DNA of 64,000 nucleotides, taken from assembly GCF_900143515.1 (NCBI RefSeq), contig NZ_FSQT01000002.1:2543501-2607500 (forward strand). Direction: 5' to 3'. Below the pieces are notes generated by a model that was not told where the DNA came from, made no database searches, and saw only the letters and a program-made list of their open reading frames with translations. The position numbers and the translations under genes are program-made. Below, piece by piece: positions 51,712 to 59,632 of this stretch. The number at the start of each line of letters is the position of its first letter. Position 1 is the first letter of the stretch. The DNA is from Micromonospora cremea (GTDB taxonomy: Bacteria; Actinomycetota; Actinomycetes; Mycobacteriales; Micromonosporaceae).

Positions 51712-54021
51712 TCAGTTGGGTCCGAAGACCTCGCGGGTCGAGCCGAGTCGCAGGAGCACCGTCTCGCCGGTGGCGTCCTGGACCGCGTCGTTGTCGGTGA
51801 TCGCGTACACCTGGCCGTTGCCGGCCGCGGTCAGACCCTCCAGCTTCTCCTGGGTCCAGCCGTTCGTGGCACGCAGCGCGGGCAGCACATCGACGGCGAG
51901 CGTCTTCGGCAGCACCCGCAGCGGGCCGGGTGCCGCGGCCCCGCCCGGCAGCGGCACCGTGTAGATCCGCTTGACCGTGGCGGCCGGGCCGTTCAGCTTG
52001 TCCCGCTCGATGACCGCGAGCCGGTCGCCGACCACGGTGATCTCGGAGAGGCCCATCCAGTCACCCGGCACGGTGGTGCTGCCCATCTGGTAGCCGAACC
52101 AGCTCCAGGTGTCCGCCGCGACGTCGTACCGGCCCAGCCGGACCACGCCGGTCGGGTCGGTGCTCAGCTCCCGCTGCACGGCCACCCAGACGATCTCCCG
52201 ACCCTGCCGGTCGGTGGTCGCGGTGACCCCCTCCAGGCCCTGCTTGGCCAGGCCGGCGGCGACGTCCGTGGGCAGCGGAACGGTCTGCCGGGTGATCCCG
52301 GCGGCGTCGAGTCGGACCAGCTTGTTCTCCGGACCCTTGGCGCCCTCGACGGCGAGCCAGAAGCCGCCCTGCGGGCGGGCGAAGATGCCCTCCGCGTCGT
52401 ACCCGACCGGCGTACCGGTCGCGTCCTTCACCGGCAGCGCGCCGGTGATCACGGCGGGCGTCCGCTTCGCGTCGATGGTGAGGATGCGGGTCTGGCTGTA
52501 CGCCGCGTCGGTGACGCTGTAGAGCTGGTCCCGCTCGCCGGGTGCCGCGCTCAGGGCGCCGAGAGCACCCCAGCCGATCGGCGCGCCGGCCCGGTCGGTG
52601 CCCGAGACGATGCTCGGGAACGCCGGGCTGCCCTTGCCGAGCTGGTAGAGCGACACCGAGGCGCGGACGCCGACCGAGGCGTCGTCCTCCTCGCTGGAGA
52701 CGGCGAGCAGCCCCCGCGACGGGATGGGCAGCAGCCCCTCCGGCCCGTTGGTGGCCGGCAGGACCTGCTTGAACACCGGTTTGGCGGGGTTGCCCAGGTC
52801 GTAGACGGCGACGAAGTTGCTGCGCTCGGAGCCGACGAACGCATACCGCACGCCGTCGTACTCGGCGATGGCGACGCCCTCCGGCTCGGTGCCCTTCTTC
52901 GCGGCCCGGTCCTCGTTGTGCAGCCCGTACGTGACGGCGAGCCGCTCGAAGCTGTTGCCGGCGTCCCAGGCGACCCGCCCGGTGCTGCTGTCGAAGACGG
53001 ACCAGCCGCGGGTGCCGCCTCGCCAGTCACCCTCGTTGGCGGTGGCGAGGTAGCGGTCGTCGATCCAGGCCACCGCGTCCGGCTCGCGCGGCACGTCGCT
53101 GATGCTGCCGGTCAGGTTGATCGTGCCGTCCTTGACGGTGTCGATCCCGCTGATGGTCGCCGTGCCCGCGCTGAACACGCGGGTGATCCGGCCGGTGGGC
53201 AGGTCGATCAGGGCGACGCCGTTGTTCTCTTGGAGGGTCACCGCCAGCTGGTCACGGCTGTTGATGGTGACGTACTCCGGCTCCGGGTCGGTCGGCGCGG
53301 CGAGGCCGGCCTGGACCAGAGCGGGCAGCGCCTGGCCGCCGGCACCGGTCAGCGGAACGGGCCGCAGTCGCCAGTCGGCCGGGGACGCGCCGGTCAGGTC
53401 GACGATCTGCACGAAGCCGGCGGGCGCCTGCGGTAGGTCGCCCTCCTCGCCGCCGGGCGGGGTGGCCTCCTCGTCACGCTCGTTCTCGATGGCGATCGCC
53501 GCGTACCGCTGGTTCTTGCTGATCGCGATCGAGTCGGGCTGGCCGCCGAGGTCGAAGCTGGCGACCCGCTGGCGGCTGGCCAGCTCGATCACGTCCAGCC
53601 GGCCGGACGGCTCGGTGTAGCTGCTGCTGGTGTTCACCACCACCAGCACGTACTTCCCGACCACGGCGACCGAGGTGGGCTCGTCCTCGGCGTTGCCGAG
53701 CTGGGCCAGGGAGAGGGTGCCGAGGCCGCGCGGCAGGTCGGCGCGGGAGATGTCGAGGAAGCCGATCCGCCGGGCCAGCGCGTCGGTGTGGATCAGGGTG
53801 CGGCCGTCCGGGCTGACGGCCGAGATCTCGGCGACCGTCGGGGTCGCCGGGTCCTCACCGGCCGGACGGTTCTGGAAGACGGGGTACGTGGCGACCCGGT
53901 CGAAGGCGACCGGACCGCCCGGGTGGTGCCGCTCACCGGCGGTCGCCGAGGTGGCGCCGCCGATGGTGGCGACCGCGACCCCGGCCGCGGTGAGCGCCGT
54001 GATTGCTCTTCTGACTGACAA
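51712..54021 (-). CDS. Secreted esterase-like/phytase-type beta-propeller protein
   Basis: This 769-residue secreted protein has a Sec signal peptide (MSVRRAITALTAAGVAVATI, then GGATSATAG). The start is a TTG at 54021, supported by GGAGG six bases upstream. The mature part has repeated strand sets such as GRLDVIELASRQRVASFDLG and RYAAIAIENERDEEATPPGG typical of a propeller, and later blocks (YDAEGIFARPQGGFWLAVEG, WMGLSEITVVGDRLAVIERD) of the esterase-like activity of phytase family (PF13449). The N-half resembles the choice-of-anchor I type. A role in extracellular phosphate or metal metabolism is possible. Confidence 0.85.
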   Translation of the reverse strand: MSVRRAITALTAAGVAVATIGGATSATAGERHHPGGPVAFDRVATYPVFQNRPAGEDPATPTVAEISAVSPDGRTLIHTDALARRIGFLDISRADLPRGLGTLSLAQLGNAEDEPTSVAVVGKYVLVVVNTSSSYTEPSGRLDVIELASRQRVASFDLGGQPDSIAISKNQRYAAIAIENERDEEATPPGGEEGDLPQAPAGFVQIVDLTGASPADWRLRPVPLTGAGGQALPALVQAGLAAPTDPEPEYVTINSRDQLAVTLQENNGVALIDLPTGRITRVFSAGTATISGIDTVKDGTINLTGSISDVPREPDAVAWIDDRYLATANEGDWRGGTRGWSVFDSSTGRVAWDAGNSFERLAVTYGLHNEDRAAKKGTEPEGVAIAEYDGVRYAFVGSERSNFVAVYDLGNPAKPVFKQVLPATNGPEGLLPIPSRGLLAVSSEEDDASVGVRASVSLYQLGKGSPAFPSIVSGTDRAGAPIGWGALGALSAAPGERDQLYSVTDAAYSQTRILTIDAKRTPAVITGALPVKDATGTPVGYDAEGIFARPQGGFWLAVEGAKGPENKLVRLDAAGITRQTVPLPTDVAAGLAKQGLEGVTATTDRQGREIVWVAVQRELSTDPTGVVRLGRYDVAADTWSWFGYQMGSTTVPGDWMGLSEITVVGDRLAVIERDKLNGPAATVKRIYTVPLPGGAAAPGPLRVLPKTLAVDVLPALRATNGWTQEKLEGLTAAGNGQVYAITDNDAVQDATGETVLLRLGSTREVFGPN

Positions 54022-54075
54022 GGAGTTCCTCCGTCTGCTGGTACCCGGACGGAGGCTGGCACCCGAGAGGGAGCA

Positions 54076-55110
54076 TCAGCTTGCGTGGACATGAACAGTC
54101 GGCGAAGTGCGCCGCAGCAGCCACCAGGCGCCCCCGATCAGGGCCGCGGTGACCACGCTGACCGCGACGTCGCCGGCCAGGGCCGCCGCCGGCGTCGCCG
54201 GGGAGTACGGCGGCACCAGGTACGCGAACGCGGCGGCGGTGACCAGACTCGCCGTGCCGGCGACGAGCACGTGCCGCTGCCCCCAACCGGCGCGGGAGGA
54301 CCAGAACGCGATCAGACCCGCGGTGGCGGCGGCGAGCGCCAGCGCGATGGCCACCCCCGGCCAACCGGGTGTCAGATCGGTGCCGAAGTGAACGAGGACG
54401 ACCACCAGGCCCACCAGGATCGGGCGCGGCGCCCGGCGGGCGCGTCGCGGGCGAGCGCGCCGCCAGCGGGGCAGCAGGGCCGCCGCGACGAGGGCGAGGA
54501 CCACCGTGGCGGCGAAGGTCAGCTGGAGCGGACTGGCCAGGAAGCCCTTCCGCCCGCTGTCAGAGAAGATCAGCAAACTGCCGAGCAGGTAGATCACGCC
54601 GACCACGGCGAGCCCGGGCCGGCCGAGCCACGGCCGGAGCCGGCGGCCCGGCCCGAGGAACGACTCGACGACAACGATCGGCGCGCAGACGGTCAGCACG
54701 ATGTGGTTGCCCACGTAGTCGAAGGCCTGGCGGACGCTGAACTCGAGTCCCGGCAGCAGCGTGGCCTCGGCGGCGGCCCGGGTGTCGGCGTACTCCGTGT
54801 CGTCCAGATAGCCCGGGTCGAACAGCGACTGGTCGACCAGGCCGGCCTGGAGCACACCGAACGCGGCGGCGAGCAGCACGATCACCGGCCATCCGGCGCC
54901 GAGATGCCGGGCGGTCTCCCGGATCAGGATGGCGGCCCCGCCGTACATCGGGCCGAGGAAGATCAGCACCGGCAGGAAGTCGTCGGGAGTGAAGCCACCC
55001 CACGAGCATTCGGCGGCCCAGGGTGCGAGCAGCAGCAACGCGACCACCGGCAGGAGCCGGCGGCGCAGCGGAAGACGGTCGACAGTGGCAGGGCGGGGCT
55101 CGGTCAGCAC
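54076..55110 (-). CDS. Unknown multi-span membrane protein
   Basis: This 344-residue protein starts at GTG 55110 (VLTEPRPATVDRLPLRRRLL) with GAGGAG upstream. About eight spans are visible (LLPVVALLLLAPWAAECSWG, FLPVLIFLGPMYGGAAILI, WPVIVLLAAAFGVLQAG, GLAVVGVIYLLGSLLIF, LTFAATVVLALVAAALLP, VALAIALALAAATAGLIAFW-like, TASLVTAAAFAYLVPP, VAVSVVTAALIGGAWWLL). A large outer loop after span 3 is QSLFDPGYLDDTEYADTRAA. No family was recognised. It is upstream of the phytase-like gene on the same strand, so they may be expressed together. Confidence 0.7.
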   Translation of the reverse strand: MLTEPRPATVDRLPLRRRLLPVVALLLLAPWAAECSWGGFTPDDFLPVLIFLGPMYGGAAILIRETARHLGAGWPVIVLLAAAFGVLQAGLVDQSLFDPGYLDDTEYADTRAAAEATLLPGLEFSVRQAFDYVGNHIVLTVCAPIVVVESFLGPGRRLRPWLGRPGLAVVGVIYLLGSLLIFSDSGRKGFLASPLQLTFAATVVLALVAAALLPRWRRARPRRARRAPRPILVGLVVVLVHFGTDLTPGWPGVAIALALAAATAGLIAFWSSRAGWGQRHVLVAGTASLVTAAAFAYLVPPYSPATPAAALAGDVAVSVVTAALIGGAWWLLRRTSPTVHVHAS

Positions 55111-55250
55111 GGACGCTCCTCGGCGGTGCTTCGGGGTCACCCGTACCGTGCGCAAGCCACCCGGACGGCCACTACGGCCATCGGCCGACGACAGGCGCGA
55201 CCAAAGTCGTTGAGTAGGGTGGTTCGAGCCGTCACCCGGGGAGCGTGGAG

Positions 55251-56003
55251 ATGCAGCCAACCGTCATGGCCGACCTGTCGGTCCGGCCCGCCGACAACGA
55301 GCGCCCGCTGCTCAGCTACCGCGACGAGGCGACCGGCGAGCGGGTCGACCTGACCGCGCACCAGGTCGGTGCCTGGGCGGCGCGCAGCGCCAGTCTGCTG
55401 CGGGACGGCTGCGGACTCGGCCCGGGCAGCCGCGTCGCGGTGCTGCTGCCGGCGCACTGGCGTACCGCTGCGGTTTTGTTGGGCGCCTGGGCCTCCGGCC
55501 TGGCGGTGTCGTTCCGGCCCCGGGCCACCGCCGGCCTGCCGGTCCTCGAACCGGGCGGCGACCAGCCATTCGACGCGGTCTTCGTGACCCCCGAACGGCA
55601 GGACGACTGGCTGGAGGACGTGCCGGACGCCCCACACCGTTACCTCGTCGGCACCGGGCCGGGGCCGCTGGCCGACGTGCCGCTGGGCTGGCTCGACTGG
55701 TCAGCCGAGGTGCTCCGGTACCCCGACTCCACGCCCGACCACACCGCCATCCACCCGTCCGACCCGGCCAGCGCGGACGGCACGACCTACGGCCAGTGGG
55801 GTGCGCTCGCCCAGGAAATCGCCAAGATGCTGGATCTGCGCGCCGGCGACCGGCTGCTGGTCGACGCCGCCGAGCACGAGCAGCCGCTGAAGTGGCTGCT
55901 CGCCCCGCTGTCCGCTGGCGCGTCCGTGGTGATCAGCGCCAACCTCGACGCGGCAGGGCGGGACGCGGTCGTCTCCGCCGAGCAGGTCACCCGGGTCCTC
56001 TAG
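55251..56003 (+). CDS. TIGR03089-family protein (partial AMP-binding fold)
   Basis: This 250-residue actinobacterial protein resembles the N-terminal part of acyl-CoA ligases but lacks the ATP motifs, matching the TIGR03089 family. Blocks are GERVDLTAHQVGAWAARSAS, GCGLGPGSRVAVLLPAHWRT and ALAQEIAKMLDLRAGDRLLV, ending VSAEQVTRVL. Its role is unknown; it is conserved in actinobacteria. ATG 55251 has GGGGAG eight bases upstream; GTG 55245 is possible. Confidence 0.85.
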   Translation: MQPTVMADLSVRPADNERPLLSYRDEATGERVDLTAHQVGAWAARSASLLRDGCGLGPGSRVAVLLPAHWRTAAVLLGAWASGLAVSFRPRATAGLPVLEPGGDQPFDAVFVTPERQDDWLEDVPDAPHRYLVGTGPGPLADVPLGWLDWSAEVLRYPDSTPDHTAIHPSDPASADGTTYGQWGALAQEIAKMLDLRAGDRLLVDAAEHEQPLKWLLAPLSAGASVVISANLDAAGRDAVVSAEQVTRVL

Positions 56004-56020
56004 GGCCCGCCACGCTGTGC

Positions 56021-56054
56021 GCCCGGCCCAGGATCGGATGATCCCGGGCCGGGC
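56021..56054. terminator. Bidirectional hairpin after TIGR03089 gene
   Basis: GCCCGGCCCAGGATC (56021-56035) pairs with GATCCCGGGCCGGGC (56040-56054) with one mismatch and a 4-base loop, between convergent stops. Confidence 0.7.
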
Positions 56055-56065
56055 CCGGTTCCGAT

Positions 56066-56551
56066 TCAGTCGAACGTGGCGGCAAACATGCCCGGCTCGT
56101 AGGAACCGCCCCGCTGATGCACGATCACGGCGAGCCGGTTGGCCGCGTTGATCAGGGCGACCAGGGAGACCAGCGCGGCGATCTGGTCGTCGTCGTAGTG
56201 CTTGCGCACCTGAGCCCAGGTCTCGTCGGACACGCCCTGGTAGGCGTCGGCCAGTCGGGTGCCCTCCTCGGCGAGCGCCAGCGCGGCCTGCTCGGCCTCG
56301 GTGAAGACGGTGGACTCGCGCCAGGCGGCGACCAGGCTGAGCCGGACCGCGCTCTCACCGGCCGCTACGGCCTCCTTGATGTGCATGTCGATGCACCAGC
56401 CGCAGCCGTTGATCTGGCTGGCCCGCAGGGACACCAGCTCCTGCGTGGACTTCGGCAGCGGCGACTGCTGGATCACCATGCCGGCGTTGGCGAACCGCTT
56501 GAAGAACTTCATGGCGATCTGGTTGTCGAACATGTTGAACCGTGCGTCCAT
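56066..56551 (-). CDS. Carboxymuconolactone decarboxylase-type (AhpD-like) protein
   Basis: This 161-residue protein begins MDARFNMFDNQIAMKFFKRF. The active-site helix is QINGCGWCIDMHIKEAVAAG, with the CxxC...H pattern of AhpD-like peroxidases. The rest is helical (EAEQAALALAEEGTRLADAY). It should be a cytosolic redox enzyme; true carboxymuconolactone decarboxylation is unlikely given the CxxC. ATG 56551 follows AAGGACGG. The 56552-56889 gap upstream, shared with a divergent secreted protease, shows no gene. Confidence 0.9.
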   Translation of the reverse strand: MDARFNMFDNQIAMKFFKRFANAGMVIQQSPLPKSTQELVSLRASQINGCGWCIDMHIKEAVAAGESAVRLSLVAAWRESTVFTEAEQAALALAEEGTRLADAYQGVSDETWAQVRKHYDDDQIAALVSLVALINAANRLAVIVHQRGGSYEPGMFAATFD

Positions 56552-56889
56552 GGTTCCGTCCTTCGCTCCCGGTATTCGATCGGACGACCATGAGATGCCG
56601 GCGAGCGGAGCTCTGTGACGGCGCGGCAGGGTGACGACCGCCACGGCCGGAGTGTCACGGAACGGCCGGCTCCGGCATCTGGTGGGTTCCGAGAAGCTGT
56701 CGCACACGCCGCGGGAAACCGTCCTGAGCGATAACAGCGCTTCTCGGGTCCCTGCCGTTACACCCCACATCAGCGCTGTACGCAGGTCTTTTGCCGGTGC
56801 CACCGACGTGGTCTCATACCGGGAAGACGACGTCGTCGACCTGATCGGGGCGACTCCGCGCCGTCTCCATTCCCCCGAGAGGTGCACCG

Positions 56890-57846
56890 ATGCACAGGAG
56901 ACCTATCTTCCGACTGGCAGTCCTCACCGCCACCGCCGCGACGCTCCTGGCGTCCGGTGGCGGCTACGCCGCGGTGGCGGCACCCGCTCCCGTCTCCCCG
57001 GGTGTCGGCGCGTGTGAGCCGGGTGCCGACGAGCACAGCGTGGCCCGGGTCGCCGAGGGCGCCACCGCCCAGGAGCCGGCGCTGTACTCCAAGAACGAGG
57101 CGAACGCCTACGGGGTGATCAAGGATGCCCCGCGCCTGGCCAACGGCAGCGTCACCGTGCCGACGGTCTTCCACATGGTCTCCGACCACGCGCTCAGCGC
57201 GGCCGAGACGACCAGGTGGAACACCCTGATCGCGGCGCAGATGACGGTGCTCAACGACTCGTTCGCCGGACGTACCGCGGCGAACGCCTCCAACACGCCG
57301 TTCCGGTTCGACCTCGTCGACACGACGTGGACGGTGAACAGCGCCTGGTACACGGTCGAGCCGGGCAAGAACGAGCGGGACATGAAGAAGGCGCTGTACA
57401 CCGGCGACTCCCGCACCCTCAACGTGTACGCGGCCAACATCGGCGGCGGGCTCCTCGGCTGGGCGTACTTCCCGAAGGGCTACAACAACGGCCGGGACTA
57501 CATCGACGGCGTGGTGATGCTCGACGAGTCGATGCCGGGCGGCACGGCCGGGAAGTACTCCCTGGGCGACACGCTGACGCACGAGGTGGGGCACTGGCTG
57601 ATGCTGGAGCACACCTTCGCCCACGGCTGCTCCGCGGCCGGCGACTTCGTCGCGGACACTCCGCGCGAGGCGGCGCCGCAGTTCGACTGCCCGCTGGGCG
57701 CGGACACCTGCACCGCACCCGGGCTGGACCCGATCCACAACTTCATGGACTACACGCAGGACTCCTGCATGAACATGTTCACCGCCGGACAGGCGGACCG
57801 GATGAGCGACGCCTGGGTGGCATTCCGGGTCGGCGGCGCCGGGTAA
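56890..57846 (+). CDS. Secreted zinc metalloprotease (M43/pappalysin-like)
   Basis: This 318-residue protease has a signal peptide (MHRRPIFRLAVLTATAATLL to about residue 30). The zinc site is HEVGHWLMLEHTF near residue 231 (HExxHxxxxxH), followed by a conserved Cys pair region (HGCSAAGDFVADTPREA, FDCPLGADTCTAPG) and a Met-turn NFMDYTQDSCMNMFT. This layout is typical of M43-type metalloproteases of actinobacteria. GAGAGG stands 8 bases before ATG 56890. A strong hairpin follows. It should digest extracellular protein. Confidence 0.9.
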   Translation: MHRRPIFRLAVLTATAATLLASGGGYAAVAAPAPVSPGVGACEPGADEHSVARVAEGATAQEPALYSKNEANAYGVIKDAPRLANGSVTVPTVFHMVSDHALSAAETTRWNTLIAAQMTVLNDSFAGRTAANASNTPFRFDLVDTTWTVNSAWYTVEPGKNERDMKKALYTGDSRTLNVYAANIGGGLLGWAYFPKGYNNGRDYIDGVVMLDESMPGGTAGKYSLGDTLTHEVGHWLMLEHTFAHGCSAAGDFVADTPREAAPQFDCPLGADTCTAPGLDPIHNFMDYTQDSCMNMFTAGQADRMSDAWVAFRVGGAG

Positions 57847-57860
57847 CCAGGGAAACACGT

Positions 57861-57900
57861 CGGGGTCGACGGGCCGCTGGATGGCGGCTCGTCGACCCCG
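57861..57900 (+). terminator. Terminator of the metalloprotease gene
   Basis: CGGGGTCGACG (57861-57871) and its complement (57890-57900), continued inward by GCCGC/GCGGC, enclose a 6-base loop. It lies 15 bases past the stop. Confidence 0.75.
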
Positions 57901-58024
57901 TTGCTTCACCCGTCCGGTGGAGCCGGCGCATTCCGCAACTTCTCACATTTTCCTGCTCATACGCTTCGCCGAAGGCACGAGCGCTGTCGGAGAGCCGGCC
58001 GCTGTCCACAACGGCGGAGGGGAA

Positions 58025-58744
58025 ATGGCGTCGACGCGTACACGTCGCACACTTGTGGCGGCGGTGGCCGGCGGCGTGTTCGCCCTTGGTGTGATCGCAC
58101 CGGGGCCGGCCGTCGCCCCGCCGCTTCCCCGCGCGGTCCAGGCGGTCGACTCTTCCAGCCCGCAAGAGCCGCGTCCCCCGCAGCTACCGGCTGATTTCCA
58201 GGGGACGGGCCGGTACATCGTGCGCGACCTCGGCGTCGACGTGCCGTTCACCTGGCAGGGCAAGGACGGCAACAGCCAGATGACCGCCGGGGGCCAGGAG
58301 CATCCGATCTGGTTCACCAACCTGATCTACGAGAACACCCTCTACACGCTCACCTACAAGTGGCCGAACATCCCGCTGTATCCGCCGCGCGCGTGCAGCA
58401 AGATCCCGGGGTTCTTCAACCGCCAGATCTTCAACGACAAGCTGAAGACCGCGCGCTTTGTGGGACCGGAGATTCTGCAAGGGGAGAAGGACCGGCACGT
58501 CGACCACTGGCGGGTCGGGGTGGTGGGGGGTTCCTCCGTGGCGGGCGAGGTGTTCCGGTTCCCGATCGCGCTCGGCGACAACTACGTCGACCAGCGGGAT
58601 CCGAGCCAGTGGTGGCAGGTGTTGCAGGTCGGCTTTCAGAACCTCTTCGATCCGGAGTTGGACGAATGGTTCACGATGACGACGTTCGAGCACCGGCCTG
58701 GGGTTGTCACGCTCCCCGACCGGTGCCCACCCCCAACGTCGTGA
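58025..58744 (+). CDS. Secreted unknown protein
   Basis: This 239-residue protein has a signal peptide (MASTRTRRTLVAAVAGGVFA, LGVIAPGPAVA) behind GGAGG. The mature part includes TGRYIVRDLGVDVPFTWQGK, YTLTYKWPNIPLYPP, then PGFFNRQIFNDKLKTARFVG, and a final region rich in aromatic residues (DPSQWWQVLQVGFQNLFDPE). There are two cysteines in the mature part (RACSK, DRCPP). No domain was recognised. It lies 178 bases after the metalloprotease on the same strand, with a terminator between, so separate expression is likely. Confidence 0.7.
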   Translation: MASTRTRRTLVAAVAGGVFALGVIAPGPAVAPPLPRAVQAVDSSSPQEPRPPQLPADFQGTGRYIVRDLGVDVPFTWQGKDGNSQMTAGGQEHPIWFTNLIYENTLYTLTYKWPNIPLYPPRACSKIPGFFNRQIFNDKLKTARFVGPEILQGEKDRHVDHWRVGVVGGSSVAGEVFRFPIALGDNYVDQRDPSQWWQVLQVGFQNLFDPELDEWFTMTTFEHRPGVVTLPDRCPPPTS

Positions 58745-58770
58745 CGTCGCGGCCCTCACCCGGGCCGCGC

Positions 58771-58857
58771 CTTGATCGACTCCACATCGGCGATGTCGAT
58801 GTCGGGGTATCAAAGTGCCACGGATACCGCGACATCCCGGAAGTGGAGTGGATCAAG
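58771..58857. repeat. TTGATCGACTCC palindrome, copy 1
   Basis: CTTGATCGACTCCACATCGG at the left mirrors GTGGAGTGGATCAAG at the right across 87 bases. It immediately precedes hicA. A related copy lies at 59540-59620 after hicB. Confidence 0.82.
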
Positions 58858-58901
58858 AGGAGCGCTTGCAGGAGTGGTACCGCCGGCAGTACCATTTCTT
58901 T

Positions 58902-59147
58902 GTGTCGTCCATAGACAGGCTTGTTGAGGCGATGCGACGGCACCAGCAGAACGTCGCCTACAACGATCTCTACGGGGTGTGCGAGCACTACTTCGGGAAG
59001 CCTCGGCAAGCCGCCAGCTCCCATGCGGTGTTCAAGATGCCCTGGGCGGGCGATCCACGGGTAAATATCCAAAACGACAAGGGCAAGGCCAAGGCGTACC
59101 AGGTGCGGCAAGTGCTCAAGGCGATCGACAAGAAGGAGGCCATGTGA
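58902..59147 (+). CDS. hicA: HicA-family toxin
   Basis: This 81-residue protein starts at GTG 58902 (VSSIDRLVEAMRRHQQNVAY). The late region SSHAVFKMPWAGDPRVNIQN and KGKAKAYQVRQVLKAI follow the HicA dsRBD-like fold with its conserved histidine. HicA would cleave mRNA when free. The start could be further upstream, but that leader comes from the palindrome. Its stop overlaps the hicB start (ATGTGATG), toxin first, as usual for this family. Confidence 0.82.
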   Translation: MSSIDRLVEAMRRHQQNVAYNDLYGVCEHYFGKPRQAASSHAVFKMPWAGDPRVNIQNDKGKAKAYQVRQVLKAIDKKEAM

Positions 59148-59491
59148 TGCAGACTGACCCCCGTCCTGAGGTGTCCCACTACACCTACCGCGTCACCTGG
59201 TCGTCCCAGGATCGCGAGTTTGTCGCCACCTGTGCCGAGTTTCCGTCCCTCTCGTGGCTGGCCCCTTCGCAGATCGAGGCCCTGCAGGGGCTCCAGAATC
59301 TGGTGCGTGAGGTGATCGCGGACATGGAGGAGCAGGGCGAGCAGGTGCCGCAGCCGTTCGCCGAGCGCAGCTACTCAGGCAAGTTCAACCTCCGCGTCGG
59401 AGAGAGCCTGCACCGCGAACTCGCCATCCAGGCCGCCGAGGATGGGATGAGCCTCAACCAGTACGTCCTACGGAAGCTCCGCGCCGCCTGA
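59147..59491 (+). CDS. hicB: HicB-family antitoxin
   Basis: This 114-residue antitoxin starts MQTDPRPEVSHYTYRVTWSS. The N-terminal partly degraded RNase-H-like fold is REFVATCAEFPSLSWLA followed by the helix EALQGLQNLVREVIADMEEQ. The C-terminal ribbon-helix-helix reads GKFNLRVGESLHRELAIQAA, DGMSLNQYVLRKL, so it should bind its own promoter and neutralise HicA. AAGGAGG stands 9 bases ahead of ATG 59147. Confidence 0.9.
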   Translation: MQTDPRPEVSHYTYRVTWSSQDREFVATCAEFPSLSWLAPSQIEALQGLQNLVREVIADMEEQGEQVPQPFAERSYSGKFNLRVGESLHRELAIQAAEDGMSLNQYVLRKLRAA

Positions 59492-59539
59492 TCTGTCAGT
59501 CGCGCGAGTCGGGCTCCACCAAATCAACCCACCGCGCCC

Positions 59540-59620
59540 CTTGATCGACTCCGTATCGGCGATACCGGGGCATCAGAGTGCCGCGGATACCGCGACATCC
59601 CGGAGACGGAGTCGATCAAG
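59540..59620. repeat. TTGATCGACTCC palindrome, copy 2
   Basis: CTTGATCGACTCCGTATCGG and ACGGAGTCGATCAAG form the ends of an 81-base palindrome with a 15-base perfect terminal arm. It sits between hicB and the helicase gene (convergent), where it can also stop transcription. Confidence 0.85.
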
Positions 59621-59632
59621 GGCCGGTCGGCG

